This document shows, one piece after another, positions 1 through 4,512 of a stretch of DNA of 5,229 nucleotides. Made by a program: the position numbers and the translations under genes. This stretch comes from Clostridia bacterium (lineage in GTDB: Bacteria; Bacillota; Clostridia; Lutisporales; Lutisporaceae). The notes under the pieces were generated by a model. That model did no database searches, was not told where the DNA came from, and was given only the letters and a program-made list of their open reading frames with translations. The DNA is taken from NCBI GenBank assembly GCA_029256365.1, contig JAQSYB010000154.1, positions 1-5,229 of the forward strand, in the 5' to 3' direction. Position 1 is the first letter of the stretch. Every line of letters starts with the position of its first letter.

Positions 1-7
1 GAATCAT

Positions 8-13
8 CCTCCA
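8..13 (-). promoter_or_regulatory. Ribosome binding site of a minus-strand gene starting just left of the window
   Basis: Read on the minus strand this is TGGAGG, a strong Shine-Dalgarno match, ending seven bases before the window edge. A start codon at normal spacing would fall just outside the window. It lies about 25 bases downstream of the predicted start of the promoter at 39-81, which supports one promoter, leader and RBS unit. The gene itself is not visible, so its identity is unknown. Confidence 0.5.
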
Positions 14-38
14 CTATATTCTGAGAATTTCCATTTAA

Positions 39-81
39 TGATTGTAGTATAGCATATGCATTATTGATACGCAATATCAAT
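39..81 (-). promoter_or_regulatory. Promoter with overlapping palindromic operator, reading out of the left edge
   Basis: On the minus strand there is a TTGCGT -35 element (69-74), a 17-base spacer and a TATACT -10 element (46-51), with a predicted start near 39. The -35 box lies at the centre of a perfect 19-bp palindrome, ATTGATACGCAATATCAAT (63-81), with arms ATTGATA/TATCAAT. A dimeric protein bound there would block RNA polymerase, so repression is the simplest reading. The arms contain TTGAT/ATCAA, but the gap is seven bases, not the four of an FNR box. The controlling protein cannot be named; an autoregulated repressor encoded just to the left is plausible. Confidence 0.5.
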
Positions 82-82
82 T

Positions 83-97
83 TATCGTTTAGCGATA
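83..97. repeat. Second short inverted repeat beside the operator
   Basis: TATCG-TTTAG-CGATA is a perfect 5-bp inverted repeat with a 5-base centre. Its centre is 18 bp from the centre of the 63-81 palindrome, just under two helical turns, so both sites lie on roughly the same face of the DNA. The arms differ in sequence from the first site, so it may be a second operator for another protein or a chance palindrome in AT-rich DNA. Confidence 0.3.
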
Positions 98-163
98 TAT
101 TTTTTATGTTTATGATAAATAGCAAGTGAATTGAAAGACGAAATGCTATTTTGACAAAAACAT

Positions 164-190
164 GGTGCCAGGCACGACTGTTAGACAGTT
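164..190. repeat. REP-like palindromic element, copy 1
   Basis: Two small palindromes lie in tandem: GTGCC-A-GGCAC (165-175) and ACTGT-TAG-ACAGT (177-189). The GGTGCCAGGCAC core resembles short dispersed intergenic repeats seen in Bacillus and clostridial genomes; that resemblance is from memory. A diverged copy in inverted orientation lies at 3601-3624 and matches without gaps at 16 of 24 positions. It is probably a non-coding REP or MITE remnant. No transposase is visible in the window. Confidence 0.45.
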
Positions 191-235
191 ATTGACATAT
201 TACCAAACACCAATTCGTACAAGGATGAAAAATAG

Positions 236-273
236 ACCTCCTGCCTCACTCACAGATTGCATGGAGGTTTTTT
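236..273. terminator. Orphan hairpin terminator, possibly bidirectional
   Basis: ACCTCC (236-241) pairs with GGAGGT (263-268), and TGC (242-244) with GCA (259-261), leaving T262 bulged. A run of T follows on the plus strand (268-273). On the minus strand the stem is followed by TCTATTTTTC, so it could work both ways. No gene ends just upstream of it on the plus strand within the window. It may insulate the regulator from upstream transcription, or be left over from a lost gene. Confidence 0.55.
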
Positions 274-314
274 AAATTAAACTATCCTTATCGCTTATTT
301 TCATGCATAGAATT

Positions 315-323
315 TGATATAAT
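315..323 (+). promoter_or_regulatory. Extended -10 promoter of the Crp/Fnr regulator gene
   Basis: TGATATAAT contains a perfect TATAAT (318-323) preceded by TG one base upstream, the extended -10 form. The hexamer at the matching -35 position (295-300, TTATTT) is a poor match, as is usual for extended -10 promoters. Transcription would start near 330, giving a leader of about 18 bases with a GGGGG run (336-340) as Shine-Dalgarno, seven bases before the ATG at 348. Confidence 0.6.
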
Positions 324-347
324 AAAGCTAGGATTGGGGGATTAATT

Positions 348-966
348 ATGATTAAAAAAGATGAATTGAAATTTATCAGCTCTCACCTGGATTTTTGGGA
401 TAAATTAAGCGCTTCAGAAATAAATCTGCTGGAAAGCAATATCACAAAAGTATCATATCACAAGGGTGTCAACATTCACAGCACGACTGTCAGAGGATGG
501 ACGTGAAATAACCTTGTATCGGCTTTCCCCTAGCGATATCTGTATACTCTCTGCCTCCTGTGTTTTAAACAGCATCACCTTCGACGTGCATATTGATGCT
601 GAGGTTGACACAGAAGCATACCTTATCAACATCGGTGCATTCAGTAAGCTCAGCAAGCAAAACGTATATGTAGAAAATTTTGCATATCGAAATACCATTG
701 AGCGATTTTCAGATGTCATGTGGGCCATGGAGCAAATTCTATTTATGAGCTTTGATAAAAGGTTAGCCATCTTCTTGCTAGATGAAATTACAAAAACAAA
801 TTCAACAGAGCTCCATATTACGCAGGAACAGATTGCAAAATATATCGGAAGTGCACGAGAGGTTGTTTCACGCATGTTGAAAGTATTTCAATCACAAGGT
901 ATCCTTGAGCAGTCAAGAGGCTCCATCCATGTGCTTGATAAAAATAAACTAAAAGAGCTTGTATAA
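348..966 (+). pseudogene. Crp/Fnr-family transcriptional regulator, frameshifted with apparent internal deletion
   Basis: The gene starts at ATG 348, correctly spaced after the GGGGG at 336-340. It reads MIKKDELKFISSHLDFWDKL and continues to about codon 45 (KGVNIHS), then reaches a stop within nine further codons. The rest of the protein lies in the next frame, beginning at LSEDGREITLYRL (from 487) and running to TAA at 966. Crp/Fnr proteins of this subfamily are about 225 residues as I recall. The two parts total about 205, so roughly 20 residues of the N-terminal beta-roll are missing and the net change is not a multiple of three. The downstream part keeps a Cys-X5-Cys pair (codons at 541 and 559), a dimerisation helix and a C-terminal winged helix-turn-helix (about 820-880) with Arg-Glu-X3-Arg in the recognition helix. 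A GTG at 466 could open a 166-residue product, but it lacks a spaced ribosome binding site and half the sensor fold. It was probably the regulator of the convergent sulfur operon. Confidence 0.82.
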
Positions 967-981
967 AATTTTTAGAAAAAC

Positions 982-1018
982 AAAGGACAGACTCAACGGG
1001 GCGTGAGCGCTGTCCTTT
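982..1018. terminator. Bidirectional terminator between convergent regulator and thioredoxin genes
   Basis: AAAGGACAG (982-990) pairs perfectly with CTGTCCTTT (1010-1018). An inner CTCA/TGAG pairing (992-995 with 1004-1007) extends the stem. On the minus strand it begins eight bases after the thioredoxin stop and is followed by TTTGTTTTTC, a good U-tract ending the sulfur operon. On the plus strand it follows the regulator stop by 15 bases, with a weaker TTTTC tail. Confidence 0.8.
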
Positions 1019-1025
1019 TCAAGAA

Positions 1026-1337
1026 TTACTGAAGCATGGATAAGATTGCTTGTTTTTGCTTTACACCGACTACATTATGAACAACCTTGCCATGTTTCAT
1101 CACAATAAGTGTTGGGATACTCATAATACTAAATGCCTGTGCCAATTCAGGCTCCTCATCTACATTGATTTTGCAAACTTTCGCCTTATTGATGGTTTCT
1201 TCTGCTACCTGTTCAACGATAGGACCTACCATTCTGCAAGGCCCGCACCAGGATGCCCAAAAGTCTAGCAATACAGGTTTGTCTGAATTGATCACTTCTT
1301 GTTCAAAATTATTTTTTGTTATTTTAAATACACTCAT
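1026..1337 (-). CDS. trxA: Thioredoxin
   Basis: A 103-residue cytoplasmic thioredoxin of normal length for the family. The redox site WCGPC is at residues 30-34, preceded by the buried Asp25 in the LLDFWA strand. The cis-proline loop SIPT (Pro75) and the C-terminal GxV segment are in place, so the fold looks complete and active. One extra cysteine, Cys55, lies outside the active site. The start is set by AGGAG (1346-1350), eight bases before the ATG. It is the last gene of a three-gene operon, 27 bases after the CoA-disulfide reductase-like gene, and is followed by a terminator. No thioredoxin reductase is in the window, so electrons would come from one encoded elsewhere. In this setting its likely job is releasing sulfide from persulfides carried by the rhodaneses, or re-reducing protein thiols; that role is inferred from context. 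Confidence 0.95.
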   Translation of the reverse strand: MSVFKITKNNFEQEVINSDKPVLLDFWASWCGPCRMVGPIVEQVAEETINKAKVCKINVDEEPELAQAFSIMSIPTLIVMKHGKVVHNVVGVKQKQAILSMLQ

Positions 1338-1364
1338 GTTTTATTCTCCTTTATAGATTATTGT

Positions 1365-3068
1365 CTATCTAAAATTATATTCTGTTACAATGCTTTCTCT
1401 ATTGGTTGACTGATCATTAAAGTATTCATAGAAAGACAATCCAAGAAAGCTTCCAGTTATATTGTAAGCATTATGATAACCTGCATTTCGAAGAGCAAGG
1501 CTTGCATTATAGCTTCTTTGACCTGTTCTGCAATAAAGGTATACAGGCTTATCCTTTGGAATTTCATCCATTCTTTCACGGAGCTCGCTTAACGGAATGT
1601 TTTTTGCCACTTTTACATGCCCTCTTTCATATTCGCGACGCTCACGTATGTCTATTATGATTTGATTGCTTTCAACAAGCTCTCTTACCTTATCTACATT
1701 CACCTGCTTAAATTCAGCATTCAAAAGATTTGAGCCTACATACCCTGCATGATTTACTATGTCTTTTCCAGTTGAAAAAGGAGGTGCATAGCTCAATTCT
1801 AAGTCCTTTAAGTCCTCAACAGTACCGCCAAATTTGATAGCTGTGGCAATTATATCAATACGTTTTGTAACATCACCTTTTCCAATAGCCTGTGCGCCAA
1901 GAATCTTTCCTGTAGGAACTTCGAAGAGCAGTTTGAAATGCATTGGCGCTGCATCTGGCATAATTCCCACTTTGTCTGACAAAATGATACGGACGATGTC
2001 ATAATTGATTTTGAGATTTAACACCTTAATCAATGCTTCGTTTAAGCCTGTTGATGCTCCATTGTATTCAAATACTTTAATTGCCGAAGAGCCAATATAT
2101 CCTTTGTTTATGGTACTCTTATGGTTAATATGGTCAGCAACGGATCTTGCCTGCTTTAGAGCTGGACCTGCCAATGACAATTTGGTCATGGAGTGGGTCA
2201 AGGCATTGTAAACCTCTATTGCATCACCTACGGCATAGATATCAGAATCATTTGTCTGATAGTTTTTATTTACTTTAATTGCTCCTGTTTCTCCGATTTC
2301 CAGACCAGCTTCCTTTGCAAGCTGCGTTTCGGGAGTTACTCCGATGGCCATTACCACAGCGCTTGCAGAAACTGTTTTTCCAGAACCTAGCACAACCTTG
2401 TTTTTTTCAAAGCGTTCTACTTTATCTCCAATTATTAGATTTACCTTATGATCCAATAACACCTTATGGAATATTTGAACCATGTCATAGTCAAAGGGTC
2501 TAAGAATCTGATCGGCTGCTTCTATCAGCGATACCTCATACCCAGCATCACTTAGGTTTTCAGCAACCTCCACCCCGATAAAGCCTCCGCCGATCACTGT
2601 AACATCCTTGGTATTCATTTGACTGATAAATTTATTTAATCTATCAATGTCAACCACGTTTCTCACAGTGAAAACATTTACATTTTCGATTCCTGGAAAC
2701 TTTGGTACAATCGGAGAAGCCCCAGGTGATAATATCAATTTATCATAAGCTTCCGTGTATTCTTCGCCTGAATCTACCTTCTTAACCATGACCGTTTTGT
2801 TTTTCCTATCAATTGCAGTAACCTCACTATTTACCCGTGCATCAATATTATATTGCGTTAAGAATAGCTTCGGATCCATTAAAACCAGATCCTCTGCATC
2901 CTGAATGACGCCACTTAAATGATATGGAAGTGAACAATTCGAAAATGAAACATGAGGCCCTCTTTCAAACATAATAATCTGATCTTCTTCGCTATGTCTT
3001 CGAAGTCTTGCAGCAGCTGATGCTCCACCTGCCACCCCGCCAATGATTACGATTTTTTGTCCCATCAT
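1365..3068 (-). CDS. CoA-disulfide/persulfide reductase fused to a C-terminal rhodanese domain
   Basis: This 567-residue flavoprotein belongs to the pyridine nucleotide-disulfide oxidoreductases of the CoADR-rhodanese type. The N-terminal FAD motif GGVAGGASAAARLRR covers residues 10-24. The single redox cysteine is Cys45 in SFSNCSLPY, typical of enzymes using a Cys-SSCoA or persulfide intermediate rather than a CxxxxC pair. The NAD(P)H-binding GGGFIGVE is at 160-167, the second FAD motif IYAVGD at 277-282, and the dimer-domain YAPPFS at 427-432. Residues from about 455 form a rhodanese domain with catalytic Cys513 in the loop CRTGQRS. Family members reduce CoA disulfide, CoA persulfide or polysulfide with NAD(P)H, the fused rhodanese presenting sulfane sulfur. 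The aligned HAxYYP tyrosine segment of studied CoADRs appears replaced by SDKVGIMP near 364-371. AGGAGG (3074-3079) lies 5 bases before ATG 3068 and 8 before ATG 3065; the second start fits slightly better. Middle gene of the operon, 22 bases after the rhodanese gene. Confidence 0.92.
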   Translation of the reverse strand: MMGQKIVIIGGVAGGASAAARLRRHSEEDQIIMFERGPHVSFSNCSLPYHLSGVIQDAEDLVLMDPKLFLTQYNIDARVNSEVTAIDRKNKTVMVKKVDSGEEYTEAYDKLILSPGASPIVPKFPGIENVNVFTVRNVVDIDRLNKFISQMNTKDVTVIGGGFIGVEVAENLSDAGYEVSLIEAADQILRPFDYDMVQIFHKVLLDHKVNLIIGDKVERFEKNKVVLGSGKTVSASAVVMAIGVTPETQLAKEAGLEIGETGAIKVNKNYQTNDSDIYAVGDAIEVYNALTHSMTKLSLAGPALKQARSVADHINHKSTINKGYIGSSAIKVFEYNGASTGLNEALIKVLNLKINYDIVRIILSDKVGIMPDAAPMHFKLLFEVPTGKILGAQAIGKGDVTKRIDIIATAIKFGGTVEDLKDLELSYAPPFSTGKDIVNHAGYVGSNLLNAEFKQVNVDKVRELVESNQIIIDIRERREYERGHVKVAKNIPLSELRERMDEIPKDKPVYLYCRTGQRSYNASLALRNAGYHNAYNITGSFLGLSFYEYFNDQSTNRESIVTEYNFR

Positions 3069-3073
3069 ATATT

Positions 3074-3079
3074 CCTCCT
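3074..3079 (-). promoter_or_regulatory. Ribosome binding site bearing on the start of the reductase gene
   Basis: The minus strand reads AGGAGG AATAT ATG ATG GGT. Spacing is five bases to the first ATG (3068) and eight to the second (3065), so initiation at the second, giving MGQKIVIIGG, is as likely or more likely. The proteins differ by one residue. Confidence 0.7.
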
Positions 3080-3090
3080 AATCTTATTCT

Positions 3091-3411
3091 TTACTTTCTA
3101 TTTGTCCCTACGTAAGAACCCATTCCCCCGGCAACATTGATTACATCAAAACCTAAATTGGTAAGTTGTTTTACAGTTCTTCCACTTCTAGCACCAGATT
3201 GGCAAAGGATGTAGTATGTCTTATCTTTCGTTAAATATCTCTCAGCGCTTGCTAATAAAGTCCCCATGGGAATATTTTTCGCAGTTTTCAAGCTCCCGCT
3301 TTTATATTCATAGGGTTCTCTTATATCAATTAACTCCACTTTACCAATCAGTTGTTCCATATCATTTACATGAACCACTTTGCTATTATCTTTTTTGAAA
3401 AAATCAAACAT
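3091..3411 (-). CDS. Single-domain rhodanese (sulfurtransferase)
   Basis: A small cytoplasmic rhodanese of 106 residues from ATG 3411. An upstream ATG at 3417 would add Met-Lys. The rhodanese signature DIREPYEY is near residues 29-36, followed by the usual AKNIP strand. The active-site loop CQSGARS begins at Cys70, or Cys72 counting from the longer start. This Cys carries a persulfide during sulfur transfer. Gly-rich VAGGM near the C-terminus is also typical. AAGGAG (3420-3425) is only two bases from ATG 3417 but eight from ATG 3411, so the shorter form is preferred. It is the first gene of the operon, 22 bases before the reductase, which has its own rhodanese domain with a different loop (CRTGQRS), so the two probably have different donors or acceptors. 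The physiological sulfur donor cannot be read from the sequence. Confidence 0.9.
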   Translation of the reverse strand: MFDFFKKDNSKVVHVNDMEQLIGKVELIDIREPYEYKSGSLKTAKNIPMGTLLASAERYLTKDKTYYILCQSGARSGRTVKQLTNLGFDVINVAGGMGSYVGTNRK

Positions 3412-3419
3412 TTTCATCT

Positions 3420-3425
3420 CTCCTT
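3420..3425 (-). promoter_or_regulatory. Ribosome binding site that selects the rhodanese start
   Basis: AAGGAG on the minus strand is followed by AG ATG AAA ATG. The first ATG is two bases away, too close for normal initiation. The second (3411) is eight bases away, the ideal distance. Confidence 0.65.
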
Positions 3426-3464
3426 AATTTTACATTTTAATCTCTTTATTTTCAAATTGTCTAC

Positions 3465-3500
3465 AGCTTTAATTATATAGAATTTGAAATTATTATCTGT
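3465..3500 (-). promoter_or_regulatory. Promoter of the rhodanese-reductase-thioredoxin operon, lacking a -35 box
   Basis: On the minus strand a perfect TATAAT -10 element lies at 3472-3477, with a predicted start near 3465 and a leader of about 50 bases. The hexamer 17 bases upstream (3495-3500) reads ACAGAT, and shifting the spacer by a base or two gives nothing like TTGACA. There is no extended -10 TG. A good -10 with no -35 is the usual look of an activator-dependent promoter, and a strong palindrome overlaps the -35 region. Confidence 0.6.
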
Positions 3501-3512
3501 GACCATGTCACA
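3498..3512. promoter_or_regulatory. Candidate Crp/Fnr-family operator at about -40 of the sulfur operon
   Basis: TGTGACCATGTCACA is a perfect 15-bp palindrome with TGTGA/TCACA half-sites. The E. coli CRP consensus has the same half-sites separated by six bases; here the gap is five. Its centre (3505) is about 40 bp upstream of the predicted start, matching class II activator sites (near -41.5). A second perfect palindrome, CCATGT-C-ACATGG (3503-3515), overlaps it. The recognition helix of the neighbouring regulator has the residues expected to read TGTGA. Binding by that regulator or a paralogue is inference. Confidence 0.55.
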
Positions 3513-3526
3513 TGGATTTTATATCC

Positions 3527-3560
3527 AAAAAACAACGAAAACCTCTTGAACATCAAGAGG
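3527..3560 (-). terminator. Terminator of the membrane-anchored protein gene
   Basis: The perfect 8-bp stem CCTCTTGA (3542-3549) / TCAAGAGG (3553-3560) has a 3-base loop. On the minus strand it is followed by TTTTCGTTGTTTTTT, a strong U-tract. It lies 65 bases after the stop of the gene at 3625-4185 and just before the sulfur operon promoter, separating the two units. The plus side has a weaker CTTTCTGTTT tail. Confidence 0.8.
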
Positions 3561-3600
3561 CTTTCTGTTTATCAATATTACTTATCCAAGAGTTATATAA

Positions 3601-3624
3601 CCGACTAAACACCGTGACCGGCAC
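3601..3624. repeat. REP-like element, copy 2, inverted relative to copy 1
   Basis: Read on the minus strand this is GTGCCGGTCACGG followed by TGTTTAG, matching copy 1 (164-190) without gaps at 16 of 24 positions, including GTGCC.G.CACG and TTAG. It abuts the stop codon of the gene at 3625. The GTGACCGGCAC form is a less perfect palindrome than copy 1, so this looks like an older, diverged copy. No associated transposase is present. Confidence 0.35.
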
Positions 3625-4185
3625 TTATTGTTTTGATAGTCTTTTATGAATTAGCTCTACTTTTTTATTAATCTCATTGGATACTTCAACTTGTTTTCTA
3701 AATAAGTAGTCATTTTCTAATTTATTAGAGGAAATATTAAATCTAATTTCATCAAAGTAACGAAGGATATCTTTAAAATTATTATTAATGTATTTGATAT
3801 CATCCATTTGTTCTTTTGAATTTATACCTGACCTACAGCTATATGCCAAATCAAATACCTGCTTGGTAATGGAATTTAAACTCGTATGCAATTTACTCAT
3901 ATGTTTAAACGAATAGAAATTTGCACCATCCAAAATTGCTTTTATTTCATTTGACTGATCTATCAATACATTTATAGTTTGTGTATCATTCGGATTATCT
4001 GATAGTAAATCAACATATTCTGTAAAAGTACGGAGATGATCCATATATATTGTAATTAAGAGCGCTGTTTTAGACTTATCAAACTTAGTTGATTGTGAAA
4101 ATACTGTTATATAGTATACGTTTACTAGTATGCTTAGAATTAAAATTCCCGGCAATATTTTTTTGAAAACGTTAATGTTATGCAC
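3625..4185 (-). CDS. Unrecognised small protein with one N-terminal membrane anchor
   Basis: A protein of about 186 residues that I do not recognise. A short positive N-terminus (FKK) precedes one hydrophobic segment (about residues 10-30, ILPGILILSILVNVYYITVF). The rest, about 155 residues, is hydrophilic, rich in Lys, Asn, Asp, Ile and Leu, and looks largely alpha-helical. The likely arrangement is a single membrane anchor with a helical domain outside the membrane. There is one cysteine (about residue 117) and no lipobox. The start is odd. The frame opens with GTG at 4185, directly after AGGGG with no spacing, and an in-frame TAG lies just upstream. The next suitable codon eight bases after the AGGGGG is a rare ATT, codon 4. 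It has its own promoter (4203-4238) and terminator (3527-3560), so it is probably a single-gene unit. A signalling or envelope role cannot be claimed from sequence. Confidence 0.7.
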   Translation of the reverse strand: MHNINVFKKILPGILILSILVNVYYITVFSQSTKFDKSKTALLITIYMDHLRTFTEYVDLLSDNPNDTQTINVLIDQSNEIKAILDGANFYSFKHMSKLHTSLNSITKQVFDLAYSCRSGINSKEQMDDIKYINNNFKDILRYFDEIRFNISSNKLENDYLFRKQVEVSNEINKKVELIHKRLSKQ

Positions 4186-4202
4186 CCCCTAGAAATTTCT
4201 TC

Positions 4203-4238
4203 TATAACTATTATACAAAATATTATATATGTCTTCAA
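4203..4238 (-). promoter_or_regulatory. Promoter of the membrane-anchored protein gene
   Basis: The minus strand has TTGAAG (4233-4238), a 17-base spacer and a perfect TATAAT (4210-4215), with the predicted start at an A at 4203. The leader is only about 18 bases. This is the best-formed sigma-A promoter in the window and suggests constitutive expression. Confidence 0.75.
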
Positions 4239-4265
4239 TTTATAATCCTTTGATATTTTTATAAA

Positions 4266-4389
4266 TTTGTAAGGCAGCAATTAAAGGAAAGCAGCTTATA
4301 CTCGTTCACTAGCTATCTCTACATAGTATACCTTCGGATAGCTATGTGTTACATCAATCTTCCTTATCCGATATATCTTGCCTTATAAG
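4266..4389. other. Structured non-coding segment with nested, competing inverted repeats
   Basis: This gene-free stretch is closed by TAAGGCA (4270-4276) and TGCCTTA (4379-4385); G-U and A-T pairs extend the closing stem to about 11 bp. Inside, TAGCTATC (4310-4317) can pair with GATAGCTA (4337-4344). ACATAG-TAT-CC (from 4321) can pair with GG-ATA-CTATGT (to 4347) around a TTC loop, and CGGATA (4335-4340) with TATCCG (4365-4370). These pairings exclude one another. No coding frame or U-tract is evident. It could be a small structured RNA on either strand, a regulatory leader remnant, or an old palindromic mobile element. I do not recognise a named RNA family. Confidence 0.4.
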
Positions 4390-4390
4390 A

Positions 4391-4457
4391 ACCTGTCAGC
4401 TATCTTCACTCTTTGACTACGCCTATGCAGCGCGAATCAAGAAGATAGCCAACAGGT
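4391..4457. repeat. Long imperfect inverted repeat (hairpin without a U-tract)
   Basis: ACCTGTCAGCTATCTTC (4391-4407) and GAAGATAGCCAACAGGT (4441-4457) pair at 15 of 17 positions around a 33-base loop, inside which TTGA/TCAA (4413-4416 with 4437-4440) and CGC/GCG can also pair. Neither flank has a T-run, so it is not an ordinary intrinsic terminator, although it follows the gene ending at 4497. It lies directly beside the structured segment at 4266-4389 and may be part of the same element of roughly 190 bases. Confidence 0.5.
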
Positions 4458-4494
4458 CCCTTTCTATGCTATTATCTTAGTCTCAACATTTATA

Positions 4495-4512
4495 AACTAG
4501 ACATTTCTAGTT
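4495..4512. repeat. Short palindrome spanning the stop codon
   Basis: AACTAG-ACATTT-CTAGTT is a perfect 6-bp inverted repeat with a 6-base centre, covering the last codons and TAG stop of the minus-strand gene. It is AT-rich and has no following T-run, so a terminator role is weak. It may be chance. Confidence 0.25.

Noticed and set aside
63..81. An FNR or CRP box in the left palindrome (TTGAT...ATCAA).
   Set aside because: The half-sites are seven bases apart rather than four, and the neighbouring regulator's recognition helix predicts TGTGA rather than TTGAT.
192..273. A small RNA from TTGACA (192-197) to the terminator at 273.
   Set aside because: No acceptable -10 hexamer lies 16-18 bases downstream, and the transcript would be under 50 bases.
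172..490. The 10-mer GCACGACTGT occurs both in REP-like copy 1 (172-181) and at the frameshift junction of the regulator (481-490), hinting at REP-mediated deletion.
   Set aside because: A 10-base match between two places in 5 kb is expected by chance several times over, and similarity falls off quickly after it (13 of 14, then none).
453..875. An antisense open frame over the regulator.
   Set aside because: It is a shadow of the plus-strand coding sequence with no RBS or recognisable protein features.
466..966. A functional short regulator starting at GTG 466.
   Set aside because: CAAGG directly abuts the GTG with no spacing, the product lacks the first half of the sensor fold, and conserved family sequence lies upstream in another frame from a well-placed ATG at 348.
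3426..3460. A second promoter for the sulfur operon, TTGAAA-N17-TAAAAT on the minus strand.
   Set aside because: Its start would fall inside or just before the Shine-Dalgarno sequence, leaving no usable leader. It is an AT-rich chance match.
4313..4480. A plus-strand open frame through the structured segment, containing DYAYAARIKKIANRSL, as a possible transposase remnant.
   Set aside because: It lacks a start and RBS, is dominated by Ser and Leu from AT-rich codons, and overlaps strong inverted repeats that explain the sequence better.
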